Assembly (NCBI GenBank): GCA_028868825.1 | Contig: JAGWTU010000014.1 | Span: 52,865 to 116,864 of the forward strand | Origin: Burkholderiales bacterium | Lineage (GTDB): Bacteria > Pseudomonadota > Gammaproteobacteria > Burkholderiales > Burkholderiaceae_C | Direction of reading: 5' to 3' | DNA: 64,000 nt | Shown: in pieces, positions 40,803 through 49,623 of the stretch | Numbering within the stretch: the stretch's first letter is position 1 | Layout: the number at the start of each line of letters is the position of its first letter | Notes under the pieces: model-generated | Seen by the model: the letters and a program-made list of their open reading frames with translations, nothing else | Database searches by the model: none | Told to the model about the DNA's origin: nothing | Translations under genes and position numbers: made by a program

Positions 40803-41792
40803 ATGAAAGCCTGGTTCTACGATCGCGTCGGCGCCGCCGCCGATGTCCTCACCGAAACCGAACTACCGACGCCCGAGCCTGCCGCGGGTGAAGTGCGCGT
40901 GCGCGTGCAGTGGAGCGGCGTCAATCCCTCCGACGTGAAGTCGCGCGGCGGCCTGCGCACGCGCGTGCTGCCGTTCGCGCGCATCGTTCCGCACAGCGAT
41001 GGATCGGGCGTGATCGACGCCGTCGGCGCGGGGGTCGAGCGCTCGCGCATCGGCCAGCGCGTCTGGCTGTGGAACGCGGCCTGGGGCCGGCCCGACGGCA
41101 CCGCGGCCGATTACTGCTGCCTGCCGCAGGAACAGGCCGTGCCGCTGCCCGACGCGGCCAGCGGCGAGGCGGGCGCCTGCATGGGCATCCCGGGCCTCAC
41201 GGCGATGCATGCGGTGCTGATGGACGGCGGTGTCGCCGGCAAGCGCGTGCTCGTGGCCGGCGGCGCGGGGGCGGTCGGCCATTACGCGGTGCAGATCGCC
41301 AGCCGCCTGGGCGCCGCGCACGTGATCAGCACGGTCAGCAGCGCGGAGAAGGCACGCCTGGCGCTCGCGGCCGGCGCCGATGCCGTGATCGATTACAAGA
41401 CCGAGCCCGTGGCCGAGCGCGTGCGCGAACTCAGCGGCGGCCAAGGCGTCGACCGCGTGATCGAACTCGACGTCGCGGTCAACGGCGCACTCGATCTCGA
41501 CCTGTTGCGCCCCGGCGGCGAGATCGTCGCCTACGGCAGCAGCGCGTCGCCGCTGAACCTGCCCTTCGTGCCACTGCTGACGAAGAACCTGCAGCTGAAG
41601 TGCTTCATGGTCTACCACCTGGCGACGGCCGACCGCGCCCGCGCCACCGCCGCCTTGCAGCGCATGCTCGCGCGCGGCGAACTGCAGCACGCCATCGCGG
41701 CGCGCATGCCGCTGGCCGAGATCGTGCGCGCCCACGAGGCGGTCGAGAGCGGCCGCCTCGTCGGCAACCTCGTGCTCGAGGTCGCTAGCTGA
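40803..41792 (+). CDS. NADPH:quinone reductase-like MDR oxidoreductase, copy 1
   Basis: A 329-residue zinc-free medium-chain reductase. The GroES-like domain begins MKAWFYDRVG with the substrate-site region WSGVNPSDVKSRGG; the Rossmann fold has VLVAGGAGAVGHYAVQIA, and the structural-zinc Cys set is absent. Such enzymes reduce quinones or enoyl compounds with NADPH. It follows the GntR gene by 88 bases. It belongs to the same broad family as copy 2 at 54508, which also sits beside a TauD-BKACE pair, although the two are clearly divergent in sequence. The gene ends with an eight-base overlap into the convergent RND gene. Confidence 0.87.
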   Translation: MKAWFYDRVGAAADVLTETELPTPEPAAGEVRVRVQWSGVNPSDVKSRGGLRTRVLPFARIVPHSDGSGVIDAVGAGVERSRIGQRVWLWNAAWGRPDGTAADYCCLPQEQAVPLPDAASGEAGACMGIPGLTAMHAVLMDGGVAGKRVLVAGGAGAVGHYAVQIASRLGAAHVISTVSSAEKARLALAAGADAVIDYKTEPVAERVRELSGGQGVDRVIELDVAVNGALDLDLLRPGGEIVAYGSSASPLNLPFVPLLTKNLQLKCFMVYHLATADRARATAALQRMLARGELQHAIAARMPLAEIVRAHEAVESGRLVGNLVLEVAS

Positions 41793-44190
41793 CCTTCGGC
41801 AGCAGGAAGCGCGACAGGGCCGGAATCAGCACCACGGCGCCGACCATGTTCCACAGGAACATGAACGCCAGCAGGATGCCCATGTCGGCCTGGAACTTGA
41901 TCGGCGACAGCGCCCAGGTCGCGACGCCGGCCGCCAGCGTCACGCCGACGAGCACGACGACCTTGCCGGTGAAGCGCAGCGCGCGCTCGTAGGCCTGGGC
42001 CAGGCCGACGCCGGCGCGCTGCTGCGCCAGCTGCACCGACACGAGGTAGAGTGCGTAATCGACGCCGATGCCCACGCCCAAGGCGACCACCGGCAGCGTC
42101 GCGACCTTGACGCCGATGCCGAGCATCACCATCAGCGCCTCGCACAGCACCGAGGTGATGATCAGCGGCACGACGGCGACGACGACGGCGCGCCAGCTGC
42201 GGAAGGTCACGAAGCACAGCGCGATCACCGCGGCGTAGACCAGCAGCAGCATCTCGGTCCAGGCCTTCTTGACGACCTGGTTCGTCGCCGCCTCGATGCC
42301 GGCGCTGCCGGCGGCGAGCAGGAACTTGCGCTCGGGCGTGCTGTGATCGGCGGCGAAGGTCGACGCCGCCGCGGCCACGCGGTCCAGCGTTTCTGCGCGA
42401 TGGTCGGCGAGGTAGGCGACGACCGGCATCACCGAACAGTCGGTGTTGAACAGGCCGGGGCTGTTGACGCTGGCCGACTGCGCGCCGTAATTCAGCACGT
42501 CCTGGTTGCGCGCGATGGTCAGCCATTTCGGGTTGCCCTCGTTGCTGCCCGCGGTGACCTGGCGTATCGCGTCGGCCAGCGTCACCGTCGTGCGCACGCC
42601 CGGCAGCTGCTGCAGCGCCCAGGCGAGCCGATCGGCCTCGACCAGCGTCTCGTACTTCAGGCAGCCTTCCTTGGGCGTCTCGACGATCACCGCGAAGGTA
42701 TCGCTGGACAGCGAGTAATGGCCGGTGATGTAGGCGTTGTCGAGGTTGTAGCGCGAATTCGGTCGCAATTCGGGCGCGCCCGGATCGAGGTCACCGATCT
42801 TCAACCCGAGCCCGACGACATGGCCGGCGACGAGCAGCGCCGCGGCGGCAGCCAGCGCGGCGATGGCGCGGCGCCGCTCGACGAAGCGCGCGAGAAAATC
42901 GAAGGCGCGATCCATCGCGCCCTTCGGCGCCGCCGGGTCGTCGCTGCGCACGCTGCGTGCCGCTGCAGCCGGGCTCACGCCGGTGTAGCTCAGCAGCACC
43001 GGGATCAGGATGAGGTTGGTGACGATTAGCACCGCGACGCCCATGCTGGCGGTCAGCGCCAGGTCCTTGATCACCGGAATGTCGATCACCGTCAGCACCG
43101 CGAAGCCCACCGCGTCGGCCAGCAGCGCAGTGAGACCGGCCAGGAAGAGGCGGCGGAAGGTGTAGCGCGCGGCCACCAGGCGGTGCGCGCCGCGCCCGAT
43201 GTCCTGCATGATGCCGTTCATCTTCTGCGCGCCATGGCTGACGCCGATCGCGAACACCAGGAACGGCACGAGGATTGAATAAGGATTGAGTTCGTATCCC
43301 AGCGCCGCCACCAGCCCGAGCTGCCAGACCACCGCCGTCAGCGAACAACCCATCACCAGTGCCGTGCTGCGCACGCAGCGTGTGTAAAGCCAGATGATGA
43401 CCGCGGCGATCACCGCGGCGAGGCCGAAATACAGCCCCACCTGCATCAGCCCGTCGATGAGGTCGCCGACCAGCTTGGCGAAGCCGATCACGTGCAGGCC
43501 GATCTGCGGGCCGCCGGCGGCGGCAGCGGCGTCGAGCCGGTGGCGGATGGTCTCGATGCTGCTGGAGAACGCGCGGTAATCGATGTGCTGGCCCGAAGCC
43601 GCGTCGGCGTCGAGCAGCGGCACGACGAGCATGCTCGATTTGAAATCGTTGCCGACCAGGCTGCCCAGCAGGCCCGAGCGCGAGATGTTGGCACGCAGCC
43701 GCTCGATCGCAGCCGGCGTGCCGTCGTAGTTGTCGGGCATCACCGGGCCGCCCTGGAAGCCCTCCTCGGTGACCTCGGTCCAGCGCACCGCCGGCGACCA
43801 CAGCGATTTCAGCCAGGCGCGGTCGACACCCGGCGTCAGGAACAGCTCGTCGTTGATGCCCTTGAGCGTTTCAAGGTACTTCGGGTCGTAGATGTCGCCG
43901 CTGCGGTTCTCGACCACGATGCGCAGCGAATTGCCGAGCCCGCGCAAGTCGGCGCGGTGCTCGATGAAATTGCGGATATAGGGGTGGCTCTGCGGGATCA
44001 TCTTCTCGAAGCTGGCACTGAGTGCGAGCCGCGAGATGGCCGTCAAGGCCAGCAGCACGGTGACGATCGCGCAGGCGACGAGCACGCCCAGGCGGTGGTT
44101 GAAGACGGCGCGTTCGAGCCACGATCCGCTGTTGCGGTCGAAACCCTCCAGCGTCTCTTGGGGGCTGTCGTTGACAGTGGGGGCGTGCAT
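41785..44190 (-). CDS. RND/MMPL-superfamily transporter
   Basis: An 801-residue inner-membrane protein with two repeats of one helix, a large periplasmic loop and five helices (helix clusters near residues 35-60, 250-410, 435-460 and 650-795). It resembles the MMPL/HpnN and sterol-sensing-type RND group that moves lipids or hydrophobic molecules, not the classical drug pump with a separate adaptor. Typical blocks are VFAIGVSHGAQKMNG and VALGVGIGVDYALYL. It is the last gene of a four-gene minus-strand set (DUF1302, DUF1329, YCF48, RND) with gaps of 9 to 36 bases. This set recurs in Proteobacteria that use hydrophobic substrates. Confidence 0.87.
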   Translation of the reverse strand: MHAPTVNDSPQETLEGFDRNSGSWLERAVFNHRLGVLVACAIVTVLLALTAISRLALSASFEKMIPQSHPYIRNFIEHRADLRGLGNSLRIVVENRSGDIYDPKYLETLKGINDELFLTPGVDRAWLKSLWSPAVRWTEVTEEGFQGGPVMPDNYDGTPAAIERLRANISRSGLLGSLVGNDFKSSMLVVPLLDADAASGQHIDYRAFSSSIETIRHRLDAAAAAGGPQIGLHVIGFAKLVGDLIDGLMQVGLYFGLAAVIAAVIIWLYTRCVRSTALVMGCSLTAVVWQLGLVAALGYELNPYSILVPFLVFAIGVSHGAQKMNGIMQDIGRGAHRLVAARYTFRRLFLAGLTALLADAVGFAVLTVIDIPVIKDLALTASMGVAVLIVTNLILIPVLLSYTGVSPAAAARSVRSDDPAAPKGAMDRAFDFLARFVERRRAIAALAAAAALLVAGHVVGLGLKIGDLDPGAPELRPNSRYNLDNAYITGHYSLSSDTFAVIVETPKEGCLKYETLVEADRLAWALQQLPGVRTTVTLADAIRQVTAGSNEGNPKWLTIARNQDVLNYGAQSASVNSPGLFNTDCSVMPVVAYLADHRAETLDRVAAAASTFAADHSTPERKFLLAAGSAGIEAATNQVVKKAWTEMLLLVYAAVIALCFVTFRSWRAVVVAVVPLIITSVLCEALMVMLGIGVKVATLPVVALGVGIGVDYALYLVSVQLAQQRAGVGLAQAYERALRFTGKVVVLVGVTLAAGVATWALSPIKFQADMGILLAFMFLWNMVGAVVLIPALSRFLLPKVS

Positions 44191-44199
44191 GGGCTGGGT

Positions 44200-45237
44200 T
44201 CAGGTCAGCGCCAGCGCGTAGACGCCGCGCGGGCCGCCGAGGACGAGGCGGTCGGTCGGCGCGGCCACGACGGCTGCGGTCGGTGTCGGCCTCTCGACCT
44301 TCATCGGGGAGAAGGCGCTCGCGTCGTCGTTGCCGCGCAGCACATGGCCGGCCTGGCTGACGACGACGATGCGGCCGTGGTCGTCGAAGGTACTGGCGGT
44401 CAGTCCGACCGCGACGCCGCTGGCCACCGGCTGCCAGCCCTGACCGGCGCTGCGGACCATCGAGCCGCGCAGACCATGGGCGAGGACGAAATGCTCGTTG
44501 CCGATGAGGCCGAACAGGCTGCCCTTGGTCGGCAACTCGACGACACGGAACCGGCCGTCCGGACGGTCGAATTCGAGCAGCAGGCCCTGTTCGCCAGCGA
44601 TGAAGAGGCGGCCGGCGATGCCGCGCACCGCGTAAAGATGCAATCCCTTGGGGTTGTCGACGGCATGCAGCATCGGCTCCCAATGCGCGCCGCCGTCGGC
44701 GGTGCGCAGCGCCAGACCGAAGGCGCCGACGGCCCAGCCGTTGCGCGCATCCTCGAACCAGACGTCGAGCAGCGGGTTCTCGGTGCCCTGGTCGGCGAAA
44801 TGCAGCGCATTGGTGCGCAGCTTCTCGTCGGCCGTGCTGCCGTAGGCGGCGCGCATCAGTGGGCCCAGGCCGCGCCCGTCGAGCTGGCGCGTCCAGCGGC
44901 TGCCGCCGTCGTCGCTGTGCAGCACGACGCCGTCGTGACCGACGGCCCAGCCCGCCTGCGCCGTGGGGAACGACAGCGCGACGAGGTCCGAGGACACCGG
45001 CACCGAGCCCTGCTTCCAGTTCAGGCCGCCGTCGTCGCTGGCCAGCGCATGGCCGCGCTGGCCGACGGCGACGATGCGCCGGCCGGCGCGCGCCAAGCCG
45101 TTGATCAGCCCGCGCGGGGCCAGCGCGCTGTCCTCGGCCGGCACATCGAGCGGGTCGCGCCAGGCGGCCGCGGCGAATGGTGGCACCGCGGGCAGCGCGG
45201 CGGCGAGCAGGGTGCGGCCGAAGCGGCGTCGGTTCAT
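44200..45237 (-). CDS. YCF48/BNR-repeat beta-propeller protein
   Basis: A 345-residue exported protein. The N-terminus MNRRRFGRTLLAAALPA is a twin-arginine signal, or possibly Sec, with cleavage near FAAAAW. The rest has repeated units with DDGG and W/G spacing (SDDGGLNWKQGS, HSDDGGSRWTRQL, RTADGGAHWEPML), the BNR/YCF48 pattern of photosystem II assembly factor-like propellers. No sialidase active site is seen. In this gene set it probably assists the RND transporter or envelope transport in the periplasm; the mechanism is not known. The gap to the RND gene is nine bases. Confidence 0.82.
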   Translation of the reverse strand: MNRRRFGRTLLAAALPAVPPFAAAAWRDPLDVPAEDSALAPRGLINGLARAGRRIVAVGQRGHALASDDGGLNWKQGSVPVSSDLVALSFPTAQAGWAVGHDGVVLHSDDGGSRWTRQLDGRGLGPLMRAAYGSTADEKLRTNALHFADQGTENPLLDVWFEDARNGWAVGAFGLALRTADGGAHWEPMLHAVDNPKGLHLYAVRGIAGRLFIAGEQGLLLEFDRPDGRFRVVELPTKGSLFGLIGNEHFVLAHGLRGSMVRSAGQGWQPVASGVAVGLTASTFDDHGRIVVVSQAGHVLRGNDDASAFSPMKVERPTPTAAVVAAPTDRLVLGGPRGVYALALT

Positions 45238-45273
45238 GGCGATGGCGGTGGCGCGAGCGGGTGATCGCGGGCG

Positions 45274-46614
45274 TCAGCGCACGCCGGCGCCGGCCAGCGC
45301 GTCGGGCGTCCACTCGCGGTCGCCGAGCGGCTTGACGACGCGCATGCCGCCGCTCTCGGCCACGAGGCCCGTCAGCGAATACATGTGCGCGACGAGGTCA
45401 TAGAAGCCGAACATGTCGCTGTAGGGCGCCGGCACGTCGTAACTGGGCACCATGTAGGCGAAGCCGACACGGTAGAGCTGGCCGCGGGCGTCGTACTCGT
45501 CGCTGGCCAGGGCCGCCCAGGAGTCCTCGTCGAGATAGAAGGTGCGCTTGCTGTAGACATGGCGCTTGCCGGGGCGCAGCGTCGCCTCGACGACCCAGAC
45601 GCGGTGCAGTTCCCAGCGCACGAGGTCGGGGTTGAGGAAATTCGCCTGCAGCAGGTCCTCGTGCTTGCTGCCGTAGACCGCCGTGTAGGCGTTGTACGGG
45701 ACCATCATCTCCTTCTTGCCCACGAGCTTGAAGTCGAAGCGGTCCATCGAGCCGTTGAAGATGAAGGTGTCGTCGAAGGTCGTCGCGCCGCCGGCACCCG
45801 GATTCGGCGTGTCGTGGGCGAGGTCGGGTGCCAGCCGCACGCGGCGCTGTCCCGGCAGGTAGGACCAGGTCTTGCGGTCCTTGTTGCCGATGTCCAGCGG
45901 GTCGATGATCATCAGCGCCTCGCCGGCGCGGCGGGCCGGGCCGCTGTAGACGAGCTTGAGGCGCCAGAACGTGTCGGTGTCGGGCTTGGAGGTGTCCCAG
46001 TACGGATATTCCGAAACGCTCAGGCCCTCGGTCGTCAGCGTCGCGCGGCCGCTGGAGTCGACGTTGTAATTGCGGTATTTGGCCTCGTAGGCCTGGCCGT
46101 TGAAACGCACCAGGTGGTTCCACATCGCTTCGAATCCGGTCTTCGGAATCGGGAACGGGAAGCCGGCATGGGCGCCTTCGATCGAGCGTCCCTCGTTGGT
46201 CGTCTTCGCCTTCTGCGCGACCTTGGCCGTGTTCTCGGTGACGAATTTCGGATACGCGACGCTGCGGTGCGTCGGGTAGACCTCGACGCGATAGCCCGGG
46301 TACTTCTGCAGCAGCGCCTTCGTGCCTTCGGTCAATTCACCGGCGTATTGCGCCATGTTCTTCGCGTCGATGACCAGGCGGGGCTTCTCGGCGGCGTAGG
46401 GATTGGGTCGGATCGCGCTGCCGGGCTTGAAATTGGGCGGTGGCGTCGTCAGCCCGCCGGTGTACGGCGGTATCGTGCCGGCCTTGTTGCCGGCCGGATC
46501 GGCACCGACGGCGGTCAGCGTCGTGCCCAGGGCCTTCGCTTCCTCGGCGGTGATGGCCGCGCGGGCGCCCAGGCAGGCGCAGGCGCTGGCGAGAATCAGG
46601 ATCGTGTTACGCAT
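45274..46614 (-). CDS. DUF1329 family outer-membrane-associated protein
   Basis: A 446-residue DUF1329 protein with a signal peptide (MRNTILILASACACLGARA). The family has a LolA/LolB-like fold proposed to carry lipids. Recognisable parts are LGTTLTAVGADPAGNKAGTIPPYTGG at the mature N-terminus, and a C-terminal SLTGLVAESGGMRVVKP-type end. It has one Cys pair only in the signal region, so lipid attachment is uncertain. It is always seen with DUF1302 proteins in clusters for hydrophobic compounds; here it is 12 bases after the DUF1302 gene. Confidence 0.85.
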   Translation of the reverse strand: MRNTILILASACACLGARAAITAEEAKALGTTLTAVGADPAGNKAGTIPPYTGGLTTPPPNFKPGSAIRPNPYAAEKPRLVIDAKNMAQYAGELTEGTKALLQKYPGYRVEVYPTHRSVAYPKFVTENTAKVAQKAKTTNEGRSIEGAHAGFPFPIPKTGFEAMWNHLVRFNGQAYEAKYRNYNVDSSGRATLTTEGLSVSEYPYWDTSKPDTDTFWRLKLVYSGPARRAGEALMIIDPLDIGNKDRKTWSYLPGQRRVRLAPDLAHDTPNPGAGGATTFDDTFIFNGSMDRFDFKLVGKKEMMVPYNAYTAVYGSKHEDLLQANFLNPDLVRWELHRVWVVEATLRPGKRHVYSKRTFYLDEDSWAALASDEYDARGQLYRVGFAYMVPSYDVPAPYSDMFGFYDLVAHMYSLTGLVAESGGMRVVKPLGDREWTPDALAGAGVR

Positions 46615-46626
46615 CGCTCGGTGTCC

Positions 46627-48312
46627 TTAGAACGTGGTCTTGAAAGTCAGCGCGACGAAGCCCCGGTCGCGCAGATAGGTCGACAGCCCGTTCGTGGAGG
46701 TCACGGTGGTGCCGTTGTCCTTGATGTGGCCGATGTACTGGATGTACTTCAGGTCGAAGCGGAAGCGCTGACGGACGTCGGCGCCGAGTCCGATCGTGTA
46801 ATTGCCCAGACCCTGGTTGCCGCCGAAGGTGACGGCGGCATTGCCGTCGATGCCCATCGCATAGGTGTAGGGCACCGAAAGGTCGACACCGGGCAGGACC
46901 TGGAACCAGGTCGGCGTGAACGCGAGGCTGATCCCCGAGTAGTTCTTCGTCGCGCATCCGTCCCATTTGTCCTTGCCGACACAGGGCGCGAAGCCGGTCG
47001 CGTTGAACAGGTTCTGGCCGCTGCGGATCTTGGTCCAATGTGAATATTGCGCCTCCACGGCCCAGCTCGCGGTGTCGAACAGCGCGGTCTGCGGAATGAC
47101 GCCGACGAAATTGACCAGCGCGTGCAGCGTGTCGCCGCGCGGGCCCGCCGTCTCGCCCGGCGCCGGCATGCCCGGGGCGACACCCAGCACCTTGGAATTC
47201 AAGGGCGTATTGCGGCGCATCGAGGCCTCGGCACCGATGCTCACGCCGTTGACGTTCTTGGCCATGCTGACGCCGAACAGGTCGATGTGATCGGCATAGA
47301 TGTTGTCGTACACGCTGGCGTTGGGCGCCGCCTTGGTCAGGAAGACCTGGGGCAGCTTGTCGGCGAATTTCCGGTAATAGAAGCCGAGCGTGGCGTCGAG
47401 AGCGCTCGGACTCCAGCGTGCCGACAGGCCCCATTCGCCGCGCTGCGGCGGCGCCGACGCCGGGCCGCGTGTCGCGAAGCCGAGCCCCGCCGACAGGAAC
47501 TGGCGGTCCGGGCCGTCGAAGACGAAGTCCACCGGCCCGAGGTAGGTGCCGCCTTCGATGTAGCGCGCCGCCTGCCATTGCAGCAGGTACTGCGCGGAGA
47601 TCGAGAGGTCATCGCGCAACTGGGCCTGCATCGACAGCTGGTTCAGCGGCCGGAACAGCTCCTTGACCTCGGTCCCCGGGGTCGCGAACGCCTTCTGCAG
47701 ATCGAGCGGCGATTGGGCATAGGAGACGCTGTGGACATGGCCGCCGAGCATCAGCGACTCGCCCCAATAGATCGTGTGCCGGCCGAGCTTGAAGCGCACG
47801 GGCACCGCGCCGAGATCGACGGCGCCGAACGCGAAGGCATCGAGGAACTCGGCGCTGGGTCCTTCGTAGAAGCGCTTGACGGTCGAGCTGAACTGGTTGT
47901 TGACATAGCTCGGGATCGTGGCCAGGGCCGGGTTGGACTTGCTGGCGTTCGAGTAGGCGCCGTCGTACCAGGCCGTCGCGCTCAGCCGCAGGCCCTGGTC
48001 GCGTTTGTACACGAGATCGAATTCGGAGAGCAGGTCGATGCGTTCGGTCACCGCCTGCCCCTTGTTGAACAGGTAGTCGCCTTCGTCGGCGAGCGCCGAA
48101 CTGGCGATCTTGGGGTCGCGGTTCTGGGTGCGCACGCCGTAGTTGAGGCGCACGGTGTTGTCCCAGCGCAGCGACAGGTCGGCGTTGCCGGTGTCGATCT
48201 CGAAGGCAAGGGCCGGGCCGCAGACCAGGGCGGACAAGGCCGCCGCCAGCGCCGTGCGATGCAGCTGAGAGGCCGGCTCGCGACGGCATGGGGTTTTCTT
48301 CTGTTGACTCAC
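46627..48312 (-). CDS. DUF1302 family outer-membrane barrel protein
   Basis: A 561-residue DUF1302 protein. The start is a GTG at 48312 with GGAG nine bases ahead (GGAGACAACGTG). The signal peptide has a long n-region (MSQQKKTPCRREPASQLHR) before a hydrophobic run ending near ALAF. The mature part EIDTGNADLSLRWDNTVRLNYG and the series of amphipathic strands ending in LTFKTTF (terminal Phe) indicate an outer-membrane barrel, likely a channel for hydrophobic substrates. It is the first gene of the four-gene set. The 138 bases upstream hold a GC hairpin and are likely its promoter region. Confidence 0.86.
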   Translation of the reverse strand: MSQQKKTPCRREPASQLHRTALAAALSALVCGPALAFEIDTGNADLSLRWDNTVRLNYGVRTQNRDPKIASSALADEGDYLFNKGQAVTERIDLLSEFDLVYKRDQGLRLSATAWYDGAYSNASKSNPALATIPSYVNNQFSSTVKRFYEGPSAEFLDAFAFGAVDLGAVPVRFKLGRHTIYWGESLMLGGHVHSVSYAQSPLDLQKAFATPGTEVKELFRPLNQLSMQAQLRDDLSISAQYLLQWQAARYIEGGTYLGPVDFVFDGPDRQFLSAGLGFATRGPASAPPQRGEWGLSARWSPSALDATLGFYYRKFADKLPQVFLTKAAPNASVYDNIYADHIDLFGVSMAKNVNGVSIGAEASMRRNTPLNSKVLGVAPGMPAPGETAGPRGDTLHALVNFVGVIPQTALFDTASWAVEAQYSHWTKIRSGQNLFNATGFAPCVGKDKWDGCATKNYSGISLAFTPTWFQVLPGVDLSVPYTYAMGIDGNAAVTFGGNQGLGNYTIGLGADVRQRFRFDLKYIQYIGHIKDNGTTVTSTNGLSTYLRDRGFVALTFKTTF

Positions 48313-48408
48313 GTTGTCTCCGTTTTGATCTGACCGCGACGGCCTCCCCGAGTGGAGGCGCGGCCGGTTGGGATGCAGGAAATTCTCGAACCCGGGCCTG
48401 ATTCCGGG

Positions 48409-48426
48409 CCCCCTCTCGGCAGGGGG
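48409..48426. repeat. GC hairpin element (CCCCCT-N6-AGGGGG)
   Basis: CCCCCT-ctcggc-AGGGGG lies between the convergent or neighbouring gene ends of the Usp-hemerythrin and DUF1302 genes. A stem with the same arms (CCCCCCCT-N6-AGGGGGGG) is at 52324. It has no T tract. Confidence 0.45.
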
Positions 48427-48450
48427 GTGGGCTGCGCCGAGGATCAGGAC

Positions 48451-49473
48451 TTACCCGGCCTCGAAGTTGACGATGCGCGAGAAGAGCTGGCGGTATTCGC
48501 GGTCGTCGTCGGCACCGAATCCCGGGTCGCGGTTGGCCGTGAAGGCGGCATCGATCTCCTCCCAGTCGGCGCTTTCGAGAAAGCGCTGCGCGGCCGGCAG
48601 GATCACGCCCTCCTCGCGGCCCAGATGCTCCCAGAGAAAGCTCGCATAGGCGTTGACCTCGGCGTCGAGCGCCTGCAGCTGCGCCTCGCCGGCGCCGGGC
48701 GCCGTCAGCGCCTTCGTGAGTTCGGCCAGCCGCGCGACGAGCGCACGGTCGCGCTCGTGCTGGCGTTCGAGCTCGCCGAGTTCGGCATCGAAGGTCGAGG
48801 TGCGCTCGCGCAGGCGCGCGAAGAGATGCCGGTCCTCCTTGGGATGATGCAGCTTCACCGGGAACGCCTCGAGATAGCGCACGATGGCCTGCATCAGCTT
48901 CGCGTCGGGCAGGACATGGTCGCTGCGCGCCTGCGCCAGCGCATGCATCCAGGCGTGCAGCACCGCCGCCAGCGAGCGATGCTCGTCGCGGATGATGCCG
49001 ATCGAACGCGCCGGCGCCGCCGGCTCGCCGGTGGACGAGACCAGCACCGGCAGGCCGGCGTTCATCAGCACCGTCAAGGTCTCCGACGCGAAGGCCATGC
49101 CCAGCTTGCCGCGGCCGCCGTGCGAGGCCATGAAGATGAGGTCGCAGTGGCGGGCGCGGGCCGCCGCGATGATGGCCTGGGCCGGCTTGTCGCCGGGCGC
49201 ATGCGCCGAGTCGCAGGTCACGCCGAAGGCGCGGGCCGCAGCCTCGGCCTTGGCCAGCACCTCGCGCGCCCTGCCGCTGTAGGTGTACGCGTATTCCTGC
49301 GGCGCGAGCAGCCGCACGATCTCGGACTCACCGCGCAGCGATTCCGCGTGATCGGGCGTGGCGTGGAAGAAGGTGATGCGTGCGCCGAGTTGACGCGCGA
49401 ACGCGACGGCGTGACCGACGACGGCGACCGACAGTTCGCTGTGATCGATCGGTACGAGCAGGTGACGGTACAT
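48451..49473 (-). CDS. Universal stress protein fused to a hemerythrin domain
   Basis: A 340-residue two-domain cytoplasmic protein. Residues 1-150 form a Usp domain (MYRHLLVPIDHSELS, FMASHGGRGKLGMAFASETL) with a typical ATP-binding pattern GRGKLG. Residues about 158-330 form a hemerythrin-like helix bundle with the iron ligands in DEHRSLAAVLHAWMHAL, LHHPKEDRHLF, ERQHERDRALV and WEHLGREEGVI. The ATG at 49473 has GGAGGATCCCC directly ahead; the tracked start at 49497 includes that site. The domain pair suggests a stress sensor for O2, NO or redox state. It is divergent from the LuxR gene (gap 150 bases). Confidence 0.88.
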   Translation of the reverse strand: MYRHLLVPIDHSELSVAVVGHAVAFARQLGARITFFHATPDHAESLRGESEIVRLLAPQEYAYTYSGRAREVLAKAEAAARAFGVTCDSAHAPGDKPAQAIIAAARARHCDLIFMASHGGRGKLGMAFASETLTVLMNAGLPVLVSSTGEPAAPARSIGIIRDEHRSLAAVLHAWMHALAQARSDHVLPDAKLMQAIVRYLEAFPVKLHHPKEDRHLFARLRERTSTFDAELGELERQHERDRALVARLAELTKALTAPGAGEAQLQALDAEVNAYASFLWEHLGREEGVILPAAQRFLESADWEEIDAAFTANRDPGFGADDDREYRQLFSRIVNFEAG

Positions 49474-49530
49474 GGGGATCCTCCGAATCGGGCGCATCCC
49501 ATGCTAGGTTCATGGACCTGCCCGTACCCT

Positions 49531-49543
49531 CCCCGCGGCGGGG
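49531..49543. repeat. Short GC palindrome in the Usp/LuxR divergent region
   Basis: CCCCGC-G-GCGGGG followed by further Gs lies in the divergent gap between the Usp-hemerythrin and LuxR genes. It is of the same GC-run style as the elements at 48409 and 52324 but with a different core, so kinship is uncertain. Confidence 0.3.
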
Positions 49544-49623
49544 GGGCACGCGCGCCGCCAGGGGGTTACCATTGCCCACGCCCGATTCGGCGAGCATGCC
49601 CGGGCCGACGAACCCGCAGCACC

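Noticed and set aside
48352-49623. N-terminal extension of the LuxR ORF to 1320 residues
   Set aside because: It runs antisense through the Usp-hemerythrin gene and has no domain; the GTG at 49624 gives the normal protein.
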